DNA of 64,000 nt from assembly GCF_009937975.1 (NCBI RefSeq), contig NZ_AP018441.1:1612001-1676000 (forward strand). Direction: 5' to 3'. Shown one piece after another: positions 26,858 to 35,199 of the stretch (the stretch's first letter is position 1; each line of letters opens with the position of its first letter). This DNA is from Undibacterium sp. YM2. GTDB lineage: Bacteria > Pseudomonadota > Gammaproteobacteria > Burkholderiales > Burkholderiaceae_D. A model generated the notes under the pieces. It saw only the letters and a list, made by a program, of their open reading frames with translations, made no database searches and was not told the origin of the DNA. A program made the translations under genes and the position numbers.

Positions 26858-27715
26858 ATGATCGCAGTAACAGGAGCAAGTGGGCAATTGGGACGTCTGG
26901 TGATACAGACCTTGTTGGACACGGTCCCGGCGAATCAGATCGTTGCCATCGTCAGGGATGTCAGCAAGGCAGAGGATTTGCGCGCCAGCGGCGTACAGGT
27001 TCGCCAGGGTGATTACAGCCAGCCAGAGACTTTGGCTACGGCCTTGCAGGGAGTGAAAAAAGTCTTGCTGGTGTCCTCCAGCGAAATTGGGCAAAGACTG
27101 GAACAGCACAAGAATGTGGTGCAGGCAGCAAAGAATGCAGGCGTAGAATTAATTGCTTATACCAGCATCCTGCACGCAGATACTTCACCGCTGTCGCTGG
27201 CCCAGGAACATATAGAGACAGAACAGCTGATACGCGACAGTGGCCTGTCTTTCGTGTTCTTGCGCAATGCCTGGTATATAGAAAACTATTTCTCTGCAGT
27301 GGGCACTGCGCTACAAACTGGCAAGGTATTTGGGGCAGCAGGTGAGGGCAAATTCTCGGCTGCATCGCGTGCTGACTTTGCGGTAGCCGCGGCAGCGGTG
27401 CTGACAGGCAGTGATCAGGGCGGCAAGATCTATGAACTGGCCGGTGACCAGGCATTCACTCTCGCAGAACTGGCTGCGACCCTGGCTGAACTGTCAGGCA
27501 AGCCTGTCGCTTATGTGAACTATGCGGAGACTGAATACAAGGACTTGCTCGTGTCATTTGGTTTGCCAGAAGGCTTTGCCCATATCCTGGCGCAATCCGA
27601 TACAGGCGCTGCACAAGGTGGTTTGTATGATGGCAATGGCCAGTTGTCCAAACTGATACAGCGGCCAACGGCGACTTTGCGTTCTGTGCTGCAAGCGCAT
27701 TTGGCAACGGTGTAA
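26858..27715 (+). CDS. qorB: NAD(P)H:quinone oxidoreductase, NmrA/QorB type
   Basis: A 285-residue Rossmann protein of the NmrA-like atypical SDR group. It starts MIAVTGASGQLGRLVIQTLL and continues with VLLVSSSEIGQR, YTSILHADTSPL and FLRNAWYIENY, the pattern of E. coli QorB (YtfG), which reduces quinones with NADPH. Start 26858 follows a strong CAGGAGAA site. Pairing with an HxlR regulator parallels the QorR-QorA quinone-response systems of Gram-positives and the qorB/ytfH pair of enterics. A strong terminator follows. Confidence 0.9.
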   Translation: MIAVTGASGQLGRLVIQTLLDTVPANQIVAIVRDVSKAEDLRASGVQVRQGDYSQPETLATALQGVKKVLLVSSSEIGQRLEQHKNVVQAAKNAGVELIAYTSILHADTSPLSLAQEHIETEQLIRDSGLSFVFLRNAWYIENYFSAVGTALQTGKVFGAAGEGKFSAASRADFAVAAAAVLTGSDQGGKIYELAGDQAFTLAELAATLAELSGKPVAYVNYAETEYKDLLVSFGLPEGFAHILAQSDTGAAQGGLYDGNGQLSKLIQRPTATLRSVLQAHLATV

Positions 27716-27750
27716 GCGACTTGTCATCATAGGCCAAATTAAGCCGAACC

Positions 27751-27792
27751 AAACCAGTAAGCTGCTGCACGCAGTTTTACTGGTTTTTTTTA
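27751..27792 (+). terminator. intrinsic terminator after qorB
   Basis: A perfect 10-bp stem, AAACCAGTAA (27751-27760) with TTACTGGTTT (27777-27786), is followed by a run of T. It closes the HxlR-controlled operon. Confidence 0.9.
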
Positions 27793-27920
27793 TGTAACCT
27801 TTATTCCAAAGCCTTTGATCAGGGTTTGAGTCATCGAAATCCTGCATTCATCGGATTGCAAGAGCTGGCAACGACAATACCGCATAGCATCCACAGCATT
27901 GATTCCTCCTGGAGAAATGC

Positions 27921-29225
27921 GTGAAAATATTATCGTCCACTCTGTTTGTTGCATGCACGCTAGCATGTCCCAGCCTGTTTGCGCAGGCTGTTACTATGCC
28001 TGATCAATTGAAGTCCAGCTCTTTTATATCGGCCCCTTGTGAGACAGGTATTTTTAAAAAAGACAAACAGACATTTGTTGTCGTGACCAAGGCAGACAAA
28101 GGATTTAACTACACCTTCAGCAACGGGATGCTTGGCAATACGCTGGATTCCGGGACTACGCTGATATGTGGAAAAAACGCAGTTCTGGTTCGAGGAGAGG
28201 AGGTCTGGAACAAGCTGATCATTTCTGAGTTGAACACGCGATTTGAATCTGGTGGTGTCGTGCTCGCAGGTCGCTTGATGGAAGCTATGGAACCGCCCGG
28301 TGCTGGAAAAAATACACCCCTGGTTGTCTATGCACATGGCTCAGAAGGCACTGGCTGGATAGACCGTGCAGGTGACCCTTATCAAATGCTCGGACGGGGT
28401 ATTTCGGTCTTTGTGTATGACAAACGCGGCACCGGATTTTCGCAAGGAGAATATACCCAAAACTTCCCCCGCCTGGCCGATGACCTGGTAGCAGCTTCGC
28501 ACGAAGCCAAACGACTGGCAGCCGGGCGCTACGGTCGTTTTGGTCTCATAGGCCTGAGTCAGGGTGGGTGGATAGTGCCACTCGCGGCAGCGCGGGCCAG
28601 GGCAGAGTTTCTTGGGATTGGCTTTGGCCTGGCGGTTGATATTACGGGGCAGGATGCGGAGCAAGACAGAAAGGAATTACGCGATCACGGTTATGGCGAC
28701 GACATACTCGCCAAAGCCAGCAAAGTCACAGATGTGACAGCAAAAATAGCAAGATCTGATTTGAAAGAAGGGTTTGATGAGCTTGCTGATATCCAGAAGC
28801 AGTTTGGCAAAGAAGCCTGGTTCACAAGTATAAAGGGAGGATACTCAGGTGTGTTCCTGAGTATGTCCGTAGATGATTTGCGCCGTAATGGCGTACCAAG
28901 ATTCGACAAGCTGAATATTGACTGGTCGCTTGATCCCATGCAGGTCTTGCGCAAAGTTGATGTACCACAGATGTGGGTATTCGCGGATGAAGACCGCCAG
29001 GCTCCGGGTGCAGTGACTTTGGAACGGCTCTCAAGTCTGCGTCGCCAGGGCAGTAATATCACGATTTACCGCTTCCCCGATACCGGTCATGGCATGTGGG
29101 AATATACAGAAGCAAAAGATGGTACGCGCAAGCAGACACGTATTACGCCAGGTTTTTACGATCTGATGGCGGACTGGGCAAAAGGCAAACTTGACGGCAG
29201 CTATGGGAATGCATATCGCAGATAA
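27921..29225 (+). CDS. secreted alpha/beta hydrolase
   Basis: A 434-residue exported hydrolase. A signal peptide (LSSTLFVACTLACPSLFAQA) leads to an alpha/beta-hydrolase fold: oxyanion region VVYAHGSEGTGW, nucleophile elbow GLIGLSQGGWIVP (GxSxGG), acid WVFADEDRQAP and a final His in FPDTGHGMWEY. It resembles bacterial S9/S15-like esterase-peptidases, but the substrate is unknown. The start is GTG 27921 with TGGAGAAA upstream; an out-of-frame ATG overlaps it. A terminator upstream shows it is a single transcription unit. Confidence 0.87.
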   Translation: MKILSSTLFVACTLACPSLFAQAVTMPDQLKSSSFISAPCETGIFKKDKQTFVVVTKADKGFNYTFSNGMLGNTLDSGTTLICGKNAVLVRGEEVWNKLIISELNTRFESGGVVLAGRLMEAMEPPGAGKNTPLVVYAHGSEGTGWIDRAGDPYQMLGRGISVFVYDKRGTGFSQGEYTQNFPRLADDLVAASHEAKRLAAGRYGRFGLIGLSQGGWIVPLAAARARAEFLGIGFGLAVDITGQDAEQDRKELRDHGYGDDILAKASKVTDVTAKIARSDLKEGFDELADIQKQFGKEAWFTSIKGGYSGVFLSMSVDDLRRNGVPRFDKLNIDWSLDPMQVLRKVDVPQMWVFADEDRQAPGAVTLERLSSLRRQGSNITIYRFPDTGHGMWEYTEAKDGTRKQTRITPGFYDLMADWAKGKLDGSYGNAYRR

Positions 29226-29323
29226 ATGCTCATGGATATGCTTCCCTGTATCTCTGTCGGTGCAGGGTAATGGCAGCATCTGTGCGATGGAACCAGATTA
29301 CTATCAAGTGCCAGAACCTTTTA

Positions 29324-29803
29324 TTATCGGGCAAAGCTATTGCTGCGCTTGATCTTGTTCTGTAACTGCAACAGGCCATAAATCAGCGCCTCTGCAGTAG
29401 GTGGGCAACCGGGTATATAGATATCGACTGGCACGATGCGGTCGCAGCCACGCACGACAGAATAAGAGTAGTGATAGTAACCGCCACCGTTGGCGCAGGA
29501 GCCCATGGAAATCACATAGCGTGGCTCGGCCATCTGGTCATACACTTTGCGCAGCGCTGGGGCCATTTTATTGGTGAGGGTGCCGGCAACGATCATCAAA
29601 TCTGCCTGGCGTGGGCTGGCGCGTGGCATGAAGCCAAAGCGGTCCATGTCATACCGTGCGCTGGCAGCCTGCATCATCTCGACAGCGCAACAGGCAAGGC
29701 CAAAGGACAGGTACCACATGCTGTTGCTCTGTACCTTGTTCATCAGATCGTTGACGTTGGTGAGGATGTATGAATCCTGAAACAAACCTGCTTGCTCTTC
29801 CAT
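29324..29803 (-). CDS. NuoB-like complex I 20-kDa subunit paralogue outside any nuo operon
   Basis: A 159-residue protein highly similar in pattern to NuoB, which carries iron-sulphur cluster N2. The ligands are present: the tandem Cys in [16 protein letters not shown] and [10 protein letters not shown], with [22 protein letters not shown]. Normal NuoB sits between nuoA and nuoC; here neighbours are an AraC regulator and an unrelated hydrolase. The N-terminus ([25 protein letters not shown]) differs from a typical NuoB. An in-frame extension to 29893 overlaps the AraC gene and is rejected. It may be a second complex I isoform subunit or part of another Ni-Fe-hydrogenase-like assembly. Confidence 0.85.
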   Translation of the reverse strand: MEEQAGLFQDSYILTNVNDLMNKVQSNSMWYLSFGLACCAVEMMQAASARYDMDRFGFMPRASPRQADLMIVAGTLTNKMAPALRKVYDQMAEPRYVISMGSCANGGGYYHYSYSVVRGCDRIVPVDIYIPGCPPTAEALIYGLLQLQNKIKRSNSFAR

Positions 29804-29849
29804 GATGTGGGCCCTTGCTTGCCTGGTATAAGAAGACCTGATTATGGAT

Positions 29850-30728
29850 TCAAGAGATAAGCTGGTCTTGAACCGAAACGACATCGATTTCATCTAATGG
29901 GATAAACATCTTTCCCACGTCAGTTTCATTGAAACGGAAGGCCCAGAGCGCAGGGTCTTGAGCTGCAATCCCACGCATGAGCTGGGCTGGTGTATGACCA
30001 GTAAAGCGGGCAAAGTCACGGTTCATGTGTGCCTGGTCAGCATAACCAAAGCTGATGGCACATTCAGCCCAGGTAGGGGCTGGCAAGCTGCCCAGCATGA
30101 CTTGCATCAGCGACGCGCCATAACGCAAGTGCTGTTTGTAGCTGCGCAAACTCAGGCCAAAGCTGGCCAGGAAACGTCGCTCGAACTGCCTGGTACCCAG
30201 ACCGAGTTGGTCAGCCAGCTCATCGCCTGGCTTGCTGATCCAGTGAGGTGGCATCGCCAGCGGGGCGATGCGTGGTTTTTCCAGCAAACGCCAACGTAGC
30301 AACATGTCTTGCACCACTTCTACTTTGGCAGCAGTGCCGCAGGCAGCATGCAGTTTGTCCTGGAATTCATGACAGCTGGATGGCGGCAGCACATCGGCGA
30401 GATCAATGACAGCATCACTGAATTCATCCACGGGATATCCAAGGATAGCGCTGAGCTTGCCTGGGCGGAACGCGGCTGAAATAAATCTTGAGCCGGGTTG
30501 AGCCTTGCCACGGTAGCGATGACGGCTGGGGCCTACGACAGTCAGGGGAGGCAATGTTTGCCCGTTTTCCATTTCAACTGCACCATGCGTGACCACAAGC
30601 AACATAGGTAGTGGGCTGGCAGGTACGGTGTACCAACAGTCGGGAATGTCCTTGACCAGAAAATGCATGCAGACATCCGCCAGCAGGGGATGTGGGGCGA
30701 GGCTGACATGGGATAAATAATCTTGCAA
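29850..30728 (-). CDS. AraC-family transcriptional regulator
   Basis: A 292-residue regulator. The C-terminal AraC double helix-turn-helix is recognisable ([51 protein letters not shown]), after an N-terminal sensing region of about 170 residues ([20 protein letters not shown]). It is 46 bp upstream of the orphan NuoB gene on the same strand, suggesting co-transcription or control of it. The effector is unknown. Confidence 0.92.
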   Translation of the reverse strand: MQDYLSHVSLAPHPLLADVCMHFLVKDIPDCWYTVPASPLPMLLVVTHGAVEMENGQTLPPLTVVGPSRHRYRGKAQPGSRFISAAFRPGKLSAILGYPVDEFSDAVIDLADVLPPSSCHEFQDKLHAACGTAAKVEVVQDMLLRWRLLEKPRIAPLAMPPHWISKPGDELADQLGLGTRQFERRFLASFGLSLRSYKQHLRYGASLMQVMLGSLPAPTWAECAISFGYADQAHMNRDFARFTGHTPAQLMRGIAAQDPALWAFRFNETDVGKMFIPLDEIDVVSVQDQLIS

Positions 30729-30786
30729 TTTAGGCTAACTTTGATTGCGGAAGAATTGGCGCTATTGTAGCCTGTTTGCAAAAAGC

Positions 30787-31404
30787 TTATTCGCTCCTGA
30801 CTGCTTGCTCCTGGGCCTGGTCTGGTGGCAGGTAGCATGTGGCTGGCAGTGTCTCAGGTTTTATTTTGTAGAGATAAGTAATAGTTGAAGTCTGTGCATC
30901 TGGCTTGAGTTTGACGGTCTTGAAATAGCGTCTTCTCAAGTCGCCATAGGCACGCAGATTCAGCCGGATATCTTTCAGGAGTAACAGTGGATTGGCTGCG
31001 ATGGGTGCAAAATCTTCGCCCGGGCGGTATTTGGAAAAAGCAAATCCCAGGCGTTTTACATACAGCGGGAACATGCTCTTGCTTTCTTCCATGCCACAAG
31101 CCAGCAAGACTGCGATTGCCTGGTGTTGGGCAGATGCCTTCCATTTGCTGCTCTCGTAATAATACAAACCGGCATCATCATAGTTTTCTACTGTGCGCCA
31201 GCTGCTTGCTGGCAAAGAGCGGCTGAGCTTGAGCGCGGCGGCATTCAGTTGCAATGCTTTTTTCTGGTCGTGATTCTTTTCAAATGCACTCATGGCTGCT
31301 TCGCGCAGCGCGTCTGACTTCGCTTCAAGCGCGGTTTGCTCGGCGTAGGAAAGCAAGGGAAGGCTGCATATCCAAAAAATAACTGCTTTCCTCATCGTCT
31401 TCAT
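30787..31404 (-). CDS. hypothetical secreted protein
   Basis: A 205-residue protein with a signal peptide (AVIFWICSLPLLSYA) and a largely helical mature part (EAKSDALREAAMSAFEKNHD; QLNAAALKLSRSLPASSW), reminiscent of TPR-type packing. I do not recognise a family. It lies 49 bp after the response-regulator gene and 58 bp before the AraC gene on the same strand, so it may be the tail of the amidohydrolase/DesKR-like transcript. Confidence 0.7.
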   Translation of the reverse strand: MKTMRKAVIFWICSLPLLSYAEQTALEAKSDALREAAMSAFEKNHDQKKALQLNAAALKLSRSLPASSWRTVENYDDAGLYYYESSKWKASAQHQAIAVLLACGMEESKSMFPLYVKRLGFAFSKYRPGEDFAPIAANPLLLLKDIRLNLRAYGDLRRRYFKTVKLKPDAQTSTITYLYKIKPETLPATCYLPPDQAQEQAVRSE

Positions 31405-31453
31405 CCTTTTTAGCCCTGCATTTCGTCCTTACAATTATAGGCTGCCTGTGACT

Positions 31454-32059
31454 TTACAACCAGCCTTGATCCCTCGCGAGGCGATAGGCATCCACACGGT
31501 TTTTTGCATGTAGTTTACTGATCGCTTCTGACAGGTAATTGCGTACCGTACCTTCCGATAAATGCATGATCCTGGCAATTTCTGTACTGCTGGAACCCGA
31601 CCCTGCCAGTCGTAAAACCTGGCGTTCACGCTCGCTCAGCGGGTCTTGTTCTCCGCCCCAGCTTTCCATCGCCAGCTCCGGCGCGATAGCACGACCACCG
31701 CCATGCACCGTACGTATGGCGGCTGCCAGCGTATCAGCAGGCGCGTCCTTGAGCATGTAACCACGCACGCCACTGGCCATGGCGCGGCGCAGGTAGCCGC
31801 TGCGGGCAAAGGTGGTCAGCACGATGACTTTACTGTTGAGCTTTTTCTCTGCAATTGCTGCTGCCAGTTCCAGCCCTGTCATCAGGGGCATTTCTATATC
31901 GGTAACGAGTATGTCTGGCTGTTCTTTTTCGCACAAGGCCAAGGCTTCCTGGCCGTTTTTTGCCAGCGCAATGACTTCCAGGTCGTCTTCCAGGCCCAAC
32001 AGGGCGGCCAGTGCGCCAGATACCAGGGCCTGGTCTTCGGCGATGATGATGCGTATCAT
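31454..32059 (-). CDS. NarL/FixJ-family response regulator (DesR-like)
   Basis: A 201-residue regulator: receiver domain (IRIIIAEDQALVSGALAALL, phospho-Asp in DILVTDIEMPLMTGLE, Lys in GYMLKDAPADTLAA) and a LuxR-type helix-turn-helix (DPLSERERQVLRLAGSGSSSTEIARIMHLSEGTVRNYLSEAISKL). It overlaps the kinase gene by 4 bp and forms a pair with it. DesR relatives control fatty-acid desaturases, but no desaturase is adjacent, so the target is open. Confidence 0.94.
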   Translation of the reverse strand: MIRIIIAEDQALVSGALAALLGLEDDLEVIALAKNGQEALALCEKEQPDILVTDIEMPLMTGLELAAAIAEKKLNSKVIVLTTFARSGYLRRAMASGVRGYMLKDAPADTLAAAIRTVHGGGRAIAPELAMESWGGEQDPLSERERQVLRLAGSGSSSTEIARIMHLSEGTVRNYLSEAISKLHAKNRVDAYRLARDQGWL

Positions 32060-33171
32060 GTCTTTTCTTTCAAGGGCAAAGATAATTCCAGGTGCAAGCC
32101 TATGGCGCCTGGTGCTACCTGTACTTGCAGGCTTCCACCCAGGGCCAGTACACGTTCACTCATGCCGTTCAAACCACTACCTTTGCGTACTGCACCAGTT
32201 TGTCCGGCGACGCCATTGTCGCTGATTTTCAAGATGACATGCGCATCATGCTGGTAAAGCCTGATGTGGCATTGGCTGGCATGGGCATGCCGTATGATAT
32301 TCGTAATGGCTTCACGCAATGCCAGCGCCAACACGTTTTCCTGTGCTGAGGGTATGGTGAATTGCTCAATCTCGCTGAGCAGGGTCACTTCAGCCGCGTC
32401 CAGGGTTTTTTTCGCAGACTGTAGTTCATGCCCCAGGCCGGTGGCGCGATAGCCGATGACGGCGGCCCGCACTTCTGCCAGTGCCTGCCGGGCAGTGTGC
32501 TCTATGTCATTGATCTCTTTTTTGCAGGCCTCGGGATTTCTGTCCAGCAGTTTGCCAGCGAGTTCGGCCTTCAGGGTAATCACTGACAGTGTATGACCAA
32601 GCAAATCGTGCAAGTCCCTGGCTATGCGTTCACGCTCGGCAAGGGCTGCCAGGTATTCGACTTCTTCCTGCTTCTTGAGCAGGTTTTCATTGCTGCGGCC
32701 AAGACGCTCACTGATGATGGCACCAGCCCCGCTGGGGATACTGAAGATCAGCGCCGGTACCCAGAAATAAGAATCCAGGTGCATCAGCAGACTGGCACTG
32801 ACTATCACGATACCGATGCAGAATAAAGTCAGGTAAGCCTTGCGGGTATCTGGCAAACGTGAACAGATGGTGGCAGCAAATATGCAAAAAGTGGAACCGC
32901 CATAGTTATAAGGTGCCCACATGACGCCCTGGGTGCATATAAATATGATGCATGCATACAGGCGCCAGCCCGAGCACCAGAAGCTGTAAAAATAAACAGG
33001 CAGGAATAGCAGCAGGCTCAGTGCCAGGCAGGCTATTTCCTCAACTGTTGGTGTCACGTATAAATACTTCCAGCCAAAAATGGCAAACGAGAGTAGCCAG
33101 AAGTAGGGTGCCTTGCCATAACGTGCTGGCACCCAGGGGAAAGAGAGTATTGATAAGATTTTTCTGGTCAC
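32056..33171 (-). CDS. sensor histidine kinase, HisKA_3 type (DesK-like)
   Basis: A 371-residue kinase with about five N-terminal membrane helices (FWLLSFAIFGWKYLYV; ACLALSLLLFLPVYFYSFWC; further helices to about residue 155), no large periplasmic domain, a coiled linker, the HisKA_3 phospho-His motif (ERERIARDLHDLLGHTLSVI) and an HATPase with REAITNIIRHA, DNGVAGQTG and GSGLNGMSERV. This layout is that of DesK-type thermosensors or bilayer sensors. It is preceded by the amidohydrolase gene with a 35-bp gap. Confidence 0.93.
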   Translation of the reverse strand: MTRKILSILSFPWVPARYGKAPYFWLLSFAIFGWKYLYVTPTVEEIACLALSLLLFLPVYFYSFWCSGWRLYACIIFICTQGVMWAPYNYGGSTFCIFAATICSRLPDTRKAYLTLFCIGIVIVSASLLMHLDSYFWVPALIFSIPSGAGAIISERLGRSNENLLKKQEEVEYLAALAERERIARDLHDLLGHTLSVITLKAELAGKLLDRNPEACKKEINDIEHTARQALAEVRAAVIGYRATGLGHELQSAKKTLDAAEVTLLSEIEQFTIPSAQENVLALALREAITNIIRHAHASQCHIRLYQHDAHVILKISDNGVAGQTGAVRKGSGLNGMSERVLALGGSLQVQVAPGAIGLHLELSLPLKEKT

Positions 33172-33206
33172 GGCTTTACCCTGGGTGTTGAATCAAGAAT
33201 GCTGCA

Positions 33207-35027
33207 TTATTCCTTCAAAAGGCGGATATCGGCAATTTCAAAATGAAATTCTCCGGTTTGCGGCCCGGCATTGAAGGCAAGGATAGTGATGATGCTGGGA
33301 TCCATACCCTTGAATTTAGTGAAGGGAATAGAAATTTCCTGCCACTCTGCCGTTGTTTTGAAACTGACTGTGACGGGGATAAAGCTGCCTTGCATGCTGA
33401 TGCCAACGCTATAGTCTTTGCCATCACCTTTGACACGGAATTTCAAGGTATTGGCATTCCCGAGATTGACTGCTTCCATAGGCTTATTGCCGGGAAAGAA
33501 AGCCAGACCAGCCCAGGGATAAGTAAAACCAGGGTTGATACTGCCAGCGACCGAGAGCGCATGTTCAGGCACATCGCCATCCTTGCCAGACTCGAGGACT
33601 TTCAGGGTGACTGTAGATTTGCCACCCATGGGGGAGTCATTGGATGGATACCAGCCTGAGCCAAAAGGACTGGCCAGTTTGTCTTTGCTGAACAGACCTA
33701 TACGTCCATCTGCAGGTATATTGACCAGCAGATTTTTTTGCATTTTTTGTTTGGCGACTTCCTGCAGTTTTTGCTCGCGTTGTGCCGTGACGCGCTCGCC
33801 ATCCTTCCATACATCAACAATATTGCGCGTGTTGAGAATATCTTTGTCCGGCTCGCCTTCAACCAGCAAGAGATCAGCTTTGTAACCCTTGGCGATGCGG
33901 CCACGGTCTTTCAGCCTGAAGGCGGTGGCTGCCACCGATGTGGCTGACTCCAGTGCTGCCATTGGGCTCAGGACTGCCTCGACCAGTGCAGCGAGTTCAT
34001 GATGCAGGCTGATGCCATACTGGGTGCCGGAATTGCCAGCATCGGTACCTGCCAGGACAGGGATGCCAGCAGCATGCATGGCTGCTGTTACCTTCCTTGG
34101 GGCCTTGAGCAAATCAGCATCAGGCTTGTAGCCATACGGTGTATTCAAAGGTTGCAGTTGCGATTTGCTGAGCAGGCCGTTCATACGCTGGTCGGACAGG
34201 ACATCCTGTTCTTTCAGGCCAGCAATACTCTCCAGTACCGCGAAAGTCGGTATGACGAAAGCATGTTTGCTTTTTGCGCTGGTGACGAGTGCACGCAAAT
34301 GCTGTTCACTGATTTGCCTGTCGGTGAAAAGATGTACCAGCCCATCTGCACCGGCATCCAGCGCATCCTGTGCCTCTTTCAGGGTACCTATATGGACAAC
34401 TGCGAGTTTGTTGCGCAAGTGTGCGGCCTTGACCAGCGCCTTGACGGTGGCATTGTCCAGGCTGTTGAAAGAGTGTTCTTCACTGCCATGCTCGATGACG
34501 ATCTTGATAAAGTGCGAGCCTTCGGCGATACGGGCATCCACCCAGGCCTGTGCTTCTTCAGGCTTGGTCAGGGTGGGGATGGGCATGCCGTATTCCGTAC
34601 CATGGCCGCCAGGGGCAGTAGCGAGTATGCCTGCAGAGATGATGTCGGCACGGTCGCGGTTCTCGCCTTTGCGCATTTTTTCATTGATGGCCTTGAGCAT
34701 GTCCACATTGCTGAACATGTCGATCTGTGTGGTTACACCATATAGCAGTGGCAGTTCCTGATCCTGGAATGCATGTACATGGGCGTCGATCAGGCCAGGC
34801 AGCAGGGTGCGGCCTTTGCCATTGACGATGGTGGTATCGGCGGCAGGCTTGCCAGTGAAATTGCTGTCCTGGATCTTACCATCGACGATGAGCACATTTT
34901 TATCAGCCTGGATTTTCTGGCCATCAAACACGCGTACATGTTCAATCAGAAAACTCGCAGCGCTTGCCGGGAAATGAATGGTGCCAGCGCAAACAGCCAG
35001 TGCCAGGGCGAGTGAGGTTTTATGCAT
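33207..35027 (-). CDS. secreted amidohydrolase with C-terminal CIA30/CBM11-like domain
   Basis: A 606-residue exported protein. After a signal peptide, an imidazolonepropionase/prolidase-like amidohydrolase domain covers about residues 25-420: GLIDAHVHAFQD (metal HxH), HFIKIVIEHGSEEHSF, AVVHIGTLKEAQDALDAG, LAGTDAGNSG and the composite-barrel end YKADLLLVEGEPDKDI. The last about 160 residues form a jelly-roll with CIA30/CBM11 features (NTLKFRVKGDGKDYSVGISM; WQEISIPFTKFKG), a domain often used to hold sugar or partner proteins. The fusion to a peptidase-like amidohydrolase is seen in some Gram-negatives; substrate unknown. It probably heads an operon with the two-component pair. Confidence 0.87.
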   Translation of the reverse strand: MHKTSLALALAVCAGTIHFPASAASFLIEHVRVFDGQKIQADKNVLIVDGKIQDSNFTGKPAADTTIVNGKGRTLLPGLIDAHVHAFQDQELPLLYGVTTQIDMFSNVDMLKAINEKMRKGENRDRADIISAGILATAPGGHGTEYGMPIPTLTKPEEAQAWVDARIAEGSHFIKIVIEHGSEEHSFNSLDNATVKALVKAAHLRNKLAVVHIGTLKEAQDALDAGADGLVHLFTDRQISEQHLRALVTSAKSKHAFVIPTFAVLESIAGLKEQDVLSDQRMNGLLSKSQLQPLNTPYGYKPDADLLKAPRKVTAAMHAAGIPVLAGTDAGNSGTQYGISLHHELAALVEAVLSPMAALESATSVAATAFRLKDRGRIAKGYKADLLLVEGEPDKDILNTRNIVDVWKDGERVTAQREQKLQEVAKQKMQKNLLVNIPADGRIGLFSKDKLASPFGSGWYPSNDSPMGGKSTVTLKVLESGKDGDVPEHALSVAGSINPGFTYPWAGLAFFPGNKPMEAVNLGNANTLKFRVKGDGKDYSVGISMQGSFIPVTVSFKTTAEWQEISIPFTKFKGMDPSIITILAFNAGPQTGEFHFEIADIRLLKE

Positions 35028-35152
35028 TTATTTCTCCTTGTTTTGTATGTCGTCATTTTGCCTCGCCTGGTGTTGGTAAAACAGAAGCAAATGCCATCAG
35101 TTTGAGATGACATTTGTCATGTCGGGTCTGGTTTGATTTGCCTGGCAGGCAA

Positions 35153-35181
35153 AAAAAATCCCGCAAGCTTGCGGGATTTTT
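35153..35181 (-). terminator. bidirectional intrinsic terminator after sppA
   Basis: The arms AAAAATCCCGCAAG (35156-35169) and CTTGCGGGATTTTT are exact complements, giving a 14-bp perfect stem flanked by an A run to the left (35151-35158). It lies 19 bp past the sppA stop and is symmetrical, so it works on either strand. Confidence 0.92.
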
Positions 35182-35199
35182 ACTGCAAAAACAATCAAT

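Noticed and set aside
33999..34745. 248-codon frame antisense to the amidohydrolase gene
   Set aside because: No domain is evident and it mirrors the coding frame of a clear enzyme gene.
35107..35120. Dyad ATGACA-TT-TGTCAT upstream of the amidohydrolase gene
   Set aside because: It is only six bases per arm and does not overlap a recognisable promoter, so it is not reported as an operator.
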